NCBI RefSeq assembly: GCF_039926425.1
Contig: NZ_JBDSWZ010000119.1
Location: 1 to 10,704 of the forward strand
Reading direction: 5' to 3'
Source: Dokdonella_A sp039926425
GTDB lineage: Bacteria > Pseudomonadota > Gammaproteobacteria > Xanthomonadales > Rhodanobacteraceae
Length of the DNA: 10,704 nucleotides
Program-made: the position numbers and the translations under genes
Notes under the pieces: model-generated
What the model was told of the DNA's origin: nothing
The model's input: the letters and a program-made list of their open reading frames with translations, nothing else
The model's database searches: none
In this document: one piece after another, positions 1 to 6,447 of the stretch
How positions within the stretch are numbered: position 1 is the first letter of the stretch
Layout: every line of letters begins with the position of its first letter

Positions 1-422
1 TCCGAAACTCCCTGGACCGTACGGCAATGCCGCTCGGTGTCCGAGTAGTAGCGGTCTTCACCCCGTGCGACGTTGTTGCCCACTGCACCGCCGACGACGG
101 CTCCAGCCACCGTCGCAGCGCGCCGGCCGTCGCCTTTTCCAACCGTGCTTCCGAGCACGCCTCCGACAATGGCACCCAAGACGGTTCCGCCTGCCTTGTT
201 GCCACTCTCGACATGCCGTTCGACTGGAACATCCTCGCATTCGCGACGCGGGACGCTCGTCTGCACTTGATCATAGATCGGGTCGACTCGCAGCACGTCA
301 GCCCACGTCACCTTCGCGTTGTCGTCAGCCGGCTCCTGCCAGCGATCCTGCGGCCTGTCCTGCGCAGCGACCTGGCTTGCAACGAAGAGCAGCCCGATAG
401 CCGATGAAACGATTGCCTTCAT
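1..422 (-). CDS. Exported glycine-zipper 2TM domain protein (YcfJ-like), 3' end cut by window edge
   Basis: Translating the minus strand from ATG at 422 gives 140 residues with no stop before the window edge, so the C-terminus is missing. Residues 1-20 look like a signal peptide: Lys2, a hydrophobic stretch, then AQVAA-type small residues before Gln21. Residues 21-70 are polar, with the segment KVTWADVLRVDPIYDQV. Residues 78-118 form a glycine zipper (GAIVGGVLGSTVGKGDGR, then VAGAVVGGAVGNNVARG), the hallmark of the Rick_17kDa_Anti / YcfJ-like family. Cys62 and Cys133 flank the zipper and could pair after export. There is no lipobox cysteine at the cleavage site, so this is probably a periplasmic or outer-membrane-associated protein and not a lipoprotein. 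GGAG lies 6 bases before the ATG, supporting the start. It is divergent from cysS. The precise function is unknown; members are often linked to envelope integrity. Confidence 0.85.
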   Translation of the reverse strand, partial: MKAIVSSAIGLLFVASQVAAQDRPQDRWQEPADDNAKVTWADVLRVDPIYDQVQTSVPRRECEDVPVERHVESGNKAGGTVLGAIVGGVLGSTVGKGDGRRAATVAGAVVGGAVGNNVARGEDRYYSDTERHCRTVQGVS

Positions 423-446
423 CACGATCTCCGAACCTTTGCGCGC

Positions 447-463
447 GTCCGGTGGAGCCGGAC
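447..463. repeat. Small perfect hairpin in the cysS/glycine-zipper intergenic region
   Basis: GTCCGG (447-452) and CCGGAC (458-463) can form a 6-bp all-matched stem with a 5-base loop. It lies 25 bases upstream of the glycine-zipper gene start, inside that gene's likely leader. The plus side is followed by TTT, but no plus-strand gene precedes it, so a terminator role is unlikely. It may simply be a chance structure in GC-rich DNA. Confidence 0.3.
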
Positions 464-604
464 TTTGGGGCCTTGGTCGCACCCGACGCGGAATCAGGCA
501 GGCATTGAATCACTCCGACACTGAACCCAGACCCAAGCCGGTACGGAGCCGTCCCTGGCAACGCCATCGTTCGATGCGCCTGGATCTGCCCCATCACGGC
601 CCCC

Positions 605-613
605 TGCTATCAT
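605..613 (+). promoter_or_regulatory. Candidate extended -10 promoter element for cysS
   Basis: The bases TGCTATCAT match an extended -10 element (TGn followed by a hexamer with five of six TATAAT positions). No good -35 hexamer is visible 16-18 bases upstream, as expected for an extended -10 promoter. Transcription would start near 620, leaving a leader of about 28 bases before the cysS ATG. Confidence 0.4.
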
Positions 614-647
614 CGCGGGCCCGCACGAACGCAACCCGAAGCGCACG

Positions 648-2051
648 ATGCAATTGCGACTCCACAACAGCCTGACGCGGCGTACCGAAACCTTCGTCCC
701 GGCCGATCCGGCGCGCGTGACGCTGTACGTCTGCGGACCGACGGTCTACAACTACGTGCACATCGGCAACGCGCGCCCGTCCGTCGTGTTCGGATTGCTT
801 GCCCGTTTGCTCAAGCGCTTGTATCCGAACGTGGTCTACGCCCGCAACATCACCGACGTGGACGACAAGATCAACGCAGCCGCGAGTGGGGCCGGCGTGC
901 CGATCACGACCATCACCGATCGCTATACCGCCGCCTATCACGAGGACATGGCGCGCATCGGCGCCGACGTTCCGGACGTGATTCCGCACGCAACCGACCA
1001 CATCGCGCAGATCATCGCGATGTGCGAACGGCTGATTGCGAGCGGTCATGCCTACGCTGCCGAAAACCATGTGTTGTTCAACGTCGACAGTTACGCCGAC
1101 TACGGGCGGCTTTCGGGTCGTTCAACGGACGACATGATCGCCGGCGCACGCGTCGAGATTGCTCCATACAAGAAGAACCCCGCCGATTTCGTGCTGTGGA
1201 AACCGTCGTCGCCAGACCTTCCGGGCTGGGAAAGCCCCTGGGGTCTCGGTCGACCAGGCTGGCATATCGAATGTTCGGCGATGGCCGAGGCGCATCTGGG
1301 CGACACGATCGACATTCACGCCGGCGGCAACGACCTGATGTTCCCGCACCACGAGAACGAGATCGCACAGAGCACCTGCGCGCACGGCGGCAAGGTGTTT
1401 GCGCGGTACTGGCTGCACAACGGCATGCTGACGTTCGATGGCCGAAAGATGTCGAAATCCCTTGGCAATGTGCTGGTGCTGCACGACCTGCTCGACCGCT
1501 ATCCCGCCGAGGTGCTGCGCTTCCTTCTGCTCAAAGGACACTATCGCCAGCCGCTGGAGTGGTCGGATACGACATTGCAGCAGTCACGGGCGACTCTCGA
1601 CGGCTGGTATGGCGTGCTGCGCGACCTCGCCGATATCGACGTTCCGCCGGATCACATGGAGGTGCCGGCCTCCGTCGAAGCCGCCCTTCTCGACGATCTC
1701 AACACACCCGACGCGTTTGCCGCGGTCGCCGGATTGGCGAATGCCGCGCGTGCCGCAAGGTCGGCCGACGAAAAACGCGACGCCAAGGCGGCGCTGCTTG
1801 GCGCAGGTCGACTGCTCGGCATCCTGCAACAGGACGCCGAGCAGTGGTTCCGCCAGACACCCTCGGGCAAGGTCATCGACGAAGTGGAAATCGAGCGCCT
1901 CGTTGGCGAGCGCGCAGCGGCAAAGAAAGCCCGCAACTTCGCCGAGTCGGATCGCCTGCGCGACGCATTGCTCGCGATGGGCATCCTCGTCGAGGACACC
2001 GCACAGGGGCCGCGATGGAAAACCGTGAGCACCGATGATCGCGCCGTCTGA
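648..2051 (+). CDS. cysS: Cysteine--tRNA ligase (cysteinyl-tRNA synthetase)
   Basis: This cytoplasmic class I aminoacyl-tRNA synthetase charges tRNA-Cys with cysteine in an ATP-dependent reaction. At 467 residues it is full length for the family. The HIGH signature is HIGN at residues 38-41 and the KMSKS loop is at 267-271. The four zinc ligands that discriminate cysteine are all present: Cys29 (YVCGPTVY), Cys209 (HIECS), His234 and Glu238 (PHHENE). The C-terminal part holds the DALR-type helical region and the anticodon-binding tail with KKARNFAESDRLRDAL. The ATG at 648 is preceded only by a weak GAAG-like site, but the N-terminus MQLRLHNSLTR aligns with the usual family start. Its last 17 bases overlap sufE, so the two are probably co-transcribed and translationally coupled. 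Confidence 0.98.
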   Translation: MQLRLHNSLTRRTETFVPADPARVTLYVCGPTVYNYVHIGNARPSVVFGLLARLLKRLYPNVVYARNITDVDDKINAAASGAGVPITTITDRYTAAYHEDMARIGADVPDVIPHATDHIAQIIAMCERLIASGHAYAAENHVLFNVDSYADYGRLSGRSTDDMIAGARVEIAPYKKNPADFVLWKPSSPDLPGWESPWGLGRPGWHIECSAMAEAHLGDTIDIHAGGNDLMFPHHENEIAQSTCAHGGKVFARYWLHNGMLTFDGRKMSKSLGNVLVLHDLLDRYPAEVLRFLLLKGHYRQPLEWSDTTLQQSRATLDGWYGVLRDLADIDVPPDHMEVPASVEAALLDDLNTPDAFAAVAGLANAARAARSADEKRDAKAALLGAGRLLGILQQDAEQWFRQTPSGKVIDEVEIERLVGERAAAKKARNFAESDRLRDALLAMGILVEDTAQGPRWKTVSTDDRAV

Positions 2052-2508
2052 CCCGCAGGAAGCGAGTGCGCTCGAGGCGCAGTCGACGATTGCCGAGGAA
2101 TTTGCGTACTTCGGCGACTGGACCGAGCGCTACCAGTATCTGATCGACCTGGGTCGCAAGCTGCCTGCGCTTCCGGACGCGTTGAAAACCGACGCCTACA
2201 AGGTGCACGGCTGCCAGTCGCAGGTGTGGCTGGTGCCGGGTGGAACCGCGCAACGCCTCGATTTCAGTGCGATCAGCGATTCGTCGATCGTTTCGGGATT
2301 GATTGCGTTGGTGCTTCGCGTCTACTCCGGGCGTTCTGCCGAAGAGATCCTCGCCACCGAACCGGATTTCATCGAATCGATCGGCCTGTCGAAACATCTG
2401 TCACCGACCCGCTCGAACGGCCTCGCCGCGATGCTCGCGACAATCAAGCAGCACGCGCGCGGCATGCTCGACACGCAAGCACCGGATGCAACAAACGGCG
2501 GCGTTTAG
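2035..2508 (+). CDS. sufE: SufE-family cysteine desulfuration protein
   Basis: SufE proteins accept sulfane sulfur from a cysteine desulfurase (SufS or CsdA) on an active-site cysteine and pass it to the Fe-S scaffold. The 157-residue product carries the family core: FGDWTERYQYLIDLGRKLP near residues 26-44, then KVHGCQSQVWL with the sulfur-accepting Cys60. The later helical part, with GLSKHLSPTRSNGL near 122-135, is also typical. The start overlaps the cysS 3' end by 17 bases. The first 15 or so residues are poorly conserved in the family, so a slightly later start cannot be excluded. The partner desulfurase is not in this window. The stop codon overlaps, tail to tail, the stop of the minus-strand deacetylase remnant. 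SufE and CsdE cannot be told apart here. Confidence 0.95.
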   Translation: MIAPSDPQEASALEAQSTIAEEFAYFGDWTERYQYLIDLGRKLPALPDALKTDAYKVHGCQSQVWLVPGGTAQRLDFSAISDSSIVSGLIALVLRVYSGRSAEEILATEPDFIESIGLSKHLSPTRSNGLAAMLATIKQHARGMLDTQAPDATNGGV

Positions 2509-2783
2509 GAAGTCGCGCATGGAATGGCGTCAATGGATCCCGTCGCCGTCTGATCCATGGGTGATGCGTAGACCTGCAGCGCGCAGCGGACCGTTTGCGT
2601 ATTGATCTTCGCGATGGCGTCGGCTGCCTGATAGCCGCCCGCAACCGACACGACGATCGGAATGGCAAGGCGGCGCGCCATGCCGAACACGATGAGATCG
2701 CGCTCCATCAATGCATCGTCGGTGAATCCGCTCTGCCCTTTCGGATCCAGCAGGTGGCTGTCCGCGCCCGCCTGTGTTCGTGA
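2505..2783 (-). pseudogene. Histone-deacetylase/acetoin-utilization superfamily gene, 5'-truncated remnant
   Basis: On the minus strand about 92 codons run from just after an in-frame TGA (2784-2786) to a TAA at 2505-2507. The translation contains AGADSHLLDP, a stretch DALMERDLIVFGMARR and IPIVVSVAGGYQ. This is the C-terminal third of the bacterial class II deacetylase fold. The GAD aspartate corresponds to the third zinc ligand and the GGY tyrosine to the catalytic loop tyrosine. The N-terminal two thirds, with the His-His dyad and the DxH zinc ligands, are absent. I looked for them in all minus frames up to about 3500 and did not find them, so this is a truncation and not a simple frameshift. 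An internal ATG at 2711 exists, but its product could not fold as an enzyme. The identification rests on motif recognition only. Confidence 0.72.
2533..2558. repeat. Inverted repeat just after sufE
   Basis: ATGGATC (2533-2539) and GATCCAT (2552-2558) form a 7-bp inverted repeat around a 12-base spacer, 25 bases after the sufE stop. No T-run follows on either strand, so it is at best a weak transcript-end structure for cysS-sufE. It falls inside the poorly conserved tail of the deacetylase remnant and may be chance. Confidence 0.25.
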
Positions 2784-3457
2784 TCACCATTCAAAAGCGC
2801 ACGACCAGCGTCGCGGGCTCCGGCAACTCCCTGTGGATGACGGGGTTTCTCGATGTCGTCTACGGGCTGCAAACGATCGACGTCATCGGTCTGGCGTCCG
2901 ATCCTTCCGCCTTGGTCCGACGGGTCGAAGCCCATCGGCCGGGCGTCGTGATCATCGAAGTCGACATGGTTGCGCAGCTGCGCCCGCTCCTTTCGCCAGA
3001 CATCGCTTTGCCACGCATTCTGGTGGTCGGTGCCAATGCGCACGCGGGCACCCGACCGCCCTTCGGAGATGCGTTCGCCTGCGGATACATCGCGGAGCGG
3101 GCTCCGCCATCGGCCATCGCCGACAGCGTGCGAATCGTGGCGGATTGTCCTGAACCACGTGCCGGAGGCGCCGCATGCGCAACCTGCGTGGTGCCGCGAA
3201 CGTGCCGACCTCTCAAGCTCCCGCTTTCCGCGCGCGAGAACGAGATTTTCGTCCTCCTCGGCTGGGGCAGGGGTCCAAGCGACATCGGTGCGGAACTCGG
3301 GATCCGCATCAAGACGGTGGAAGCACACTGCGAATCACCCAAACGAAAGATGTCACTCGAATCGACACGGGCGCTGCGCGACGGGGGTTCCTGTGGAGGG
3401 ACGGCAATCTGCTTTCTCGGCCTGAAACGTCCTCCAACATCTGGGAGACCGGCTTGA
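2774..3457 (+). CDS. NarL/LuxR-type response regulator homologue with degenerate receiver; possibly decaying
   Basis: The 227-residue ORF reads as an N-terminal receiver-like alpha/beta domain (about 1-124), a cysteine-bearing linker (125-150) and a LuxR-type HTH (about 151-203: LSARENEIFVLLGWGRGPSD, then IGAELGIRIKTVEAHCE). The HTH assignment is clear. The receiver pattern is visible (IDVIGLA, PGVVIIEVDM, LPRILVVGA, GYIAERAPPSAI), but the acidic pair is missing, the phosphoacceptor position is Glu62, the conserved Thr/Ser is Gly and the Lys is Glu. It should therefore not be phosphorylated in the usual way. Cys125, Cys135, Cys138 and Cys144 cluster in the linker. Pro189 falls in or next to the recognition helix, and the tail after residue 203 looks frameshifted. 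The GTG start has no visible ribosome site; the next stop upstream in frame is at 2723-2725. It starts at the broken end of the deacetylase remnant. It could be a functional atypical regulator or a pseudogene. Confidence 0.6.
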   Translation: MFVITIQKRTTSVAGSGNSLWMTGFLDVVYGLQTIDVIGLASDPSALVRRVEAHRPGVVIIEVDMVAQLRPLLSPDIALPRILVVGANAHAGTRPPFGDAFACGYIAERAPPSAIADSVRIVADCPEPRAGGAACATCVVPRTCRPLKLPLSARENEIFVLLGWGRGPSDIGAELGIRIKTVEAHCESPKRKMSLESTRALRDGGSCGGTAICFLGLKRPPTSGRPA

Positions 3458-3521
3458 GCCGATTCGGGCTGCCGATGCCGGCTCGCCCGGTCGCGGCGTG
3501 CGCTGCACGATTGATCATCCC

Positions 3522-4460
3522 TCAGCGCGCGACCGTCTGCGGGCCGTTCAATCTCGCCGACTCGTACACGAGCAGATGCGCGAGCGCCGACGAGAGCAGC
3601 GGCGTGTCCAGGCCGCTCGATTCCGCACGCAAACGCAAATCACCGAGGATGTGCTCGCACTCGGTGCGAGCACCCCGTTCGAGATCGCGCAGCATCGACG
3701 CTTTCAGCGGCGAGCCTTTCGCGGAGAGTATTCGAGCGGCTTCCGCAACGGCTGCATCCGACAGCGCATGACCGCACCCGTCCGCCGTTGAGCGGCATTC
3801 CGCGTACAGACGCTTGACGATCTCCATGCCTTCCGCCGTTGCAACGATCTCGCCGATTGAGCCGCGCATCAGGCAGGTCGCACCGGCCAACGTCGTGATG
3901 AACGCGAATTTCTCCCACATCGCCAGCGTGATGTTGGAGCTGTGGACCGCCATGGGCCCAAGCTGGAGCAGTCCGGTGGTGACGGTCTCCGGAACGGATC
4001 CGGTCCCATCGCGGGCCCCGAATGTCAGCCGTTCCAGCGCACCAAACTGGCGGATCGAACCGTCGTCGTCGAGTGTCACCGAAATATGGGCCAGACCGCC
4101 GAGAACGCGCGAAGCACCAAACGCCGCATCGAGTGCGTCGAGGTGACGCATCCCGTTGAGCAGCGGCACAACCCGCGTGCGTTGACCGATTCCCGGCGCG
4201 ATCGATGCAACCGCCGAATCGAGATCCCACGCCTTGCAGGACACGAGCGCGACGTCGTAGTCCGTTTGCGGATCGACCGACGTGATCGCATTCACCGGCC
4301 GGGCAAAGTCGCCCCGTTCGCTGTGCACGCGCAATCCATCGGCCGTGAGGATCGCCGCGCGCGTGGAGCGCACCAGGAAATCCACCGCGTGACCGGCTTC
4401 GATCAAGCGCGCTCCAAAGTAGCCACCGATGGCACCGGCGCCGAGGATCAGTACGCGCAT
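3522..4460 (-). CDS. panE: 2-dehydropantoate 2-reductase (ketopantoate reductase)
   Basis: PanE (ApbA) reduces 2-dehydropantoate to pantoate with NADPH in the cytoplasm, a step toward pantothenate and coenzyme A. The N-terminal Rossmann motif is GAGAIGGYFGARL at residues 7-19. LLNGMRH provides the conserved Asn of the substrate site. WEKFAF contains the catalytic Lys184. The C-terminal ketopantoate-binding domain has SMLRDLERGARTE, whose Glu267 matches the conserved glutamate. Length, 312 residues, is normal. I prefer ATG at 4460 over GTG at 4469, because a TAGGTG ribosome site fits the ATG and MRVLILGAG is the family's usual start. It follows pilZ by 9 bases and is probably the last gene of the long minus-strand cluster. 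Paralogues of this fold reduce other 2-keto acids, so the substrate is inferred. Confidence 0.88.
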   Translation of the reverse strand: MRVLILGAGAIGGYFGARLIEAGHAVDFLVRSTRAAILTADGLRVHSERGDFARPVNAITSVDPQTDYDVALVSCKAWDLDSAVASIAPGIGQRTRVVPLLNGMRHLDALDAAFGASRVLGGLAHISVTLDDDGSIRQFGALERLTFGARDGTGSVPETVTTGLLQLGPMAVHSSNITLAMWEKFAFITTLAGATCLMRGSIGEIVATAEGMEIVKRLYAECRSTADGCGHALSDAAVAEAARILSAKGSPLKASMLRDLERGARTECEHILGDLRLRAESSGLDTPLLSSALAHLLVYESARLNGPQTVAR

Positions 4461-4466
4461 CACGAA

Positions 4467-4472
4467 CACCTA
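4467..4472 (-). promoter_or_regulatory. Ribosome-binding site that decides the panE start
   Basis: The minus-strand hexamer TAGGTG consists of the pilZ stop codon plus the next three bases, and lies 6 bases before the ATG at 4460. The nearer GTG at 4469 would be part of this site and would have no site of its own. The arrangement suggests that translation of panE depends on ribosomes finishing pilZ. Confidence 0.5.
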
Positions 4473-4835
4473 CATCGTGTGGGTCGGGCGTTCCTGAGTC
4501 AGGATGCCGGCGAGGATCGATTCGATCTTGGTGCGCGCGGTTTCGCCATCCGAGGATTCGTTGAACTGCACGCCAATCCCCGCCATGCGGTTGCCTTGCG
4601 CACCGCCCGGGGTGATCCAGATGACCTTTCCTGCGACCGGAAGCCGGTCCTTGTCGTCCATCAGCGACAGCAGGATGAACACCTCGTCACCGAGGTTGTA
4701 GCGTTTGGCCGTCGGCACGAACAGGCCTCCACCGCGCACGAAAGGCATATAGGCATTGAACAGCGCGCCCTTGTCCTTGATCGCAAGCGACAGAATGCCC
4801 TGTCGAGGTGCGCCACCCATTGCCGGCGTTGCCAT
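4470..4835 (-). CDS. pilZ: PilZ-domain protein, type IV pilus PilZ type
   Basis: The 121-residue product starts MATPAMGGAPRQGILSLAI and continues through AYMPFVRGGGLFVPT, YNLGDEVFILLSL, LPVAGKVIWITP and GNRMAGIGVQF. This is the beta-barrel pattern of the small stand-alone PilZ proteins of Pseudomonas and Xanthomonas. Those founding members are needed for type IV pilus biogenesis and do not bind cyclic di-GMP. This protein likewise has no RxxxR motif in the N-terminal region and no D/NxSxxG at the first strand, so the same is expected. The start at 4835 is supported by GGGGAG 7 bases upstream, and begins 2 bases after the holB stop. A longer frame reaching 4958 exists but runs inside holB. The position after tmk-holB is the classic one. 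No other pilus gene is in the window. Confidence 0.93.
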   Translation of the reverse strand: MATPAMGGAPRQGILSLAIKDKGALFNAYMPFVRGGGLFVPTAKRYNLGDEVFILLSLMDDKDRLPVAGKVIWITPGGAQGNRMAGIGVQFNESSDGETARTKIESILAGILTQERPTHTM

Positions 4836-4837
4836 GT

Positions 4838-5815
4838 TCAAACTCCCCGTGGAATCGTACGGCGCGCGGGCCACGCAGCGAGCAGGTCCAGCAGGACCAG
4901 ATCGACGCGAACCGTCGTTGCGAGCAGTCCGCGCGCGCGATTTGCGCGCCCGAACCACGCCGCTAGCTTCGGGATTTCCGCAAGCGCGGTCAAGCCGAGA
5001 CTTCCGGACCGCCCCACGGCAAGCAGGCGCGCCTCATCCCGCGCCAGCGCCGCAGCGAACCAAAGACGCTGATCGGGGCGATCGGCGAACCAGCGATCGG
5101 CGATCTCCGCCGGTGTGCGACGCCCTTCGGTCAACGCCAGCAGGTCTTCCGCACACGCCGCTCGCACCGCCAACGTGTCGTCCGCGCTCCACTCCAGCGC
5201 GCGGCCCGGATTGCCGAGGCTCGCGTCGAGCGCGGCTGAGGCCTCGCCCGCACCGATCTTCTGCGCGCGCAGCCATCCGAGAGCAACCTCATGGGTCGGC
5301 GCCGCGATCGCGATCCGCTGGCAGCGGCTGCGGATGGTCGCAGGCAAACGCGACGGATCGTCGGCCACCAGCACGATGACGGTTGACGATGCGGGTTCCT
5401 CAAGGGTTTTCAGCAGTGCGTTCGCCGCATTTGCATTCATGCGATCGGCCGGATCGATCAGCGCGATCTGCAGTCCACCGAACTGACTCGACAACGACAA
5501 TCGCTGTGTCAGCGCGCGCAGCTGATCGACGGTGATCTCGGTGCGCAGCTTGCCGTCATCGCGCAGTTGGAACGTGACGCGCACCAGGTCGGGATGTGAT
5601 CCCGCCGCGACCAGCAGGCAACTGCGACAGCGCCCGCACGCGTAGCCGTCGGAGTCGCGCTCGATGCACAACGCGGCGCGCGCGAACGCGTCGGCGAGCG
5701 CGCGCTTGCCCAAGCCGGCCGGACCCGCAATCAGCAAGCCGTGATGCAGCCGATTTCCGGTGAGCGCGCCGGCGAGGACGCGCCAGTTCTCGATGAGCCA
5801 GGGCTGCAGGGTCAC
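4838..5815 (-). CDS. holB: DNA polymerase III subunit delta'
   Basis: Delta' is the stator of the clamp-loader complex that places the sliding clamp on primed DNA. Starting at GTG 5815 the product has 325 residues, normal for the family. Residues 1-15 (MTLQPWLIENWRVLA) give the typical N-terminus. GPAGLGKR at 31-38 is a P-loop-like motif that keeps the Lys but has Arg where Ser/Thr normally follows, so ATP hydrolysis by this subunit is doubtful. The zinc-binding cysteines are Cys50, Cys60, Cys63 and Cys66. NANAANALLKTLEEP and the SRC motif (163-165), which supplies the arginine acting on a neighbouring subunit, are present. An in-frame ATG at 5860 lies inside tmk and would add 15 unconserved residues, so the GTG is preferred. 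Its GTGA overlaps the tmk stop. Confidence 0.95.
   Translation of the reverse strand: MTLQPWLIENWRVLAGALTGNRLHHGLLIAGPAGLGKRALADAFARAALCIERDSDGYACGRCRSCLLVAAGSHPDLVRVTFQLRDDGKLRTEITVDQLRALTQRLSLSSQFGGLQIALIDPADRMNANAANALLKTLEEPASSTVIVLVADDPSRLPATIRSRCQRIAIAAPTHEVALGWLRAQKIGAGEASAALDASLGNPGRALEWSADDTLAVRAACAEDLLALTEGRRTPAEIADRWFADRPDQRLWFAAALARDEARLLAVGRSGSLGLTALAEIPKLAAWFGRANRARGLLATTVRVDLVLLDLLAAWPARRTIPRGV
4843..4848 (-). promoter_or_regulatory. Ribosome-binding site for pilZ inside the holB 3' end
   Basis: GGGGAG on the minus strand lies within the last codons of holB, 7 bases before the pilZ ATG at 4835. It fixes the pilZ start and rules out the longer upstream frame. Confidence 0.6.
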
Positions 5816-6447
5816 GGGCGCGCACCCTGTTCGTCGAGCCACGCGTCGATCGCCGAGCACGCCGCATGCCGGACGTCATCGAGAGCAGCGCTCGCGTCGA
5901 TCACGCGAAAGCGCGCGGGGTCGGCAGCAGCGCGCGCGCGATACGCGGCGCGCACGCGTTCGAAAAAATCGTCATTCTCCAGTTCGATGCGATCTGCTGC
6001 GCCGCGTGCACCGGCACGCGCGAGGCCTTGCGCCACGGGCAGATCCAGCAGCAGCGTCAGATCCGGTTTGATGACTGCCGCCCAACGCTCCAGGTCCTCG
6101 ACTCGTGCGACCGGCTGACCGCGTCCACCGCCCTGATAGGCGTAACTGGCATCGGTGAACCGGTCGGACAGCACCCATCGACCCGCGTCCAGCGCGGGGA
6201 TGATTGTCTCGCGCACCAGCTGCGCGCGTGCGGCGAACATCAGCAGCAGCTCGCTCTCGGCGCACACCTCCGTGCGCGCAGCGTCGAGCACCAGCGCGCG
6301 AACAGCTTCGCCAAAGACGGTTCCGCCGGGCTCGCGCGTGACGACCACATCGATTCCGCGCGAGGACAACTGCGTGCGCAACGCATCGAGCACGGTGCTC
6401 TTGCCCGCCCCTTCGCCGCCTTCAAGAGTGACGAGCTTTCCCTTCAT
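5812..6447 (-). CDS. tmk: Thymidylate kinase (dTMP kinase)
   Basis: Tmk phosphorylates dTMP to dTDP with ATP, the committed step to dTTP for DNA replication. The 211-residue product has the P-loop GGEGAGKST at 10-18, the TREPGGT motif at 37-43 that binds the nucleotide monophosphate, the SDRFTDASYAYQGGGRG segment from residue 94, and DLTLLLDLPV in the second half. The P-loop has no basic residue in its variable position, as in the E. coli type, where the LID region supplies the arginines. The ATG overlaps the mltG stop (ATGA, 6444-6447) and the tmk stop overlaps the holB start, so the trio should be translated as a coupled unit. Pairing with holB ties it to replication. Confidence 0.98.
   Translation of the reverse strand: MKGKLVTLEGGEGAGKSTVLDALRTQLSSRGIDVVVTREPGGTVFGEAVRALVLDAARTEVCAESELLLMFAARAQLVRETIIPALDAGRWVLSDRFTDASYAYQGGGRGQPVARVEDLERWAAVIKPDLTLLLDLPVAQGLARAGARGAADRIELENDDFFERVRAAYRARAAADPARFRVIDASAALDDVRHAACSAIDAWLDEQGARP

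Noticed and set aside
27..407. Plus-strand open frames in the left edge region
   Set aside because: The minus strand of the same region encodes a signal peptide and a textbook glycine zipper in one uninterrupted frame, which explains the coding signal better.
2708..3328. Minus-strand open frames opposite the regulator gene as a continuation of the deacetylase remnant
   Set aside because: None of the minus frames there shows the deacetylase His-His or DxH motifs, so they are shadows and the remnant ends near 2783.
3942..5072. 376-codon open frame on the plus strand across panE, pilZ and holB
   Set aside because: It crosses three well-supported minus-strand genes and has no family-like motif.
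5816..5860. Longer holB start at 5860
   Set aside because: It would add 15 unconserved residues inside tmk, while the GTG at 5815 gives the typical GTGA overlap and family N-terminus.
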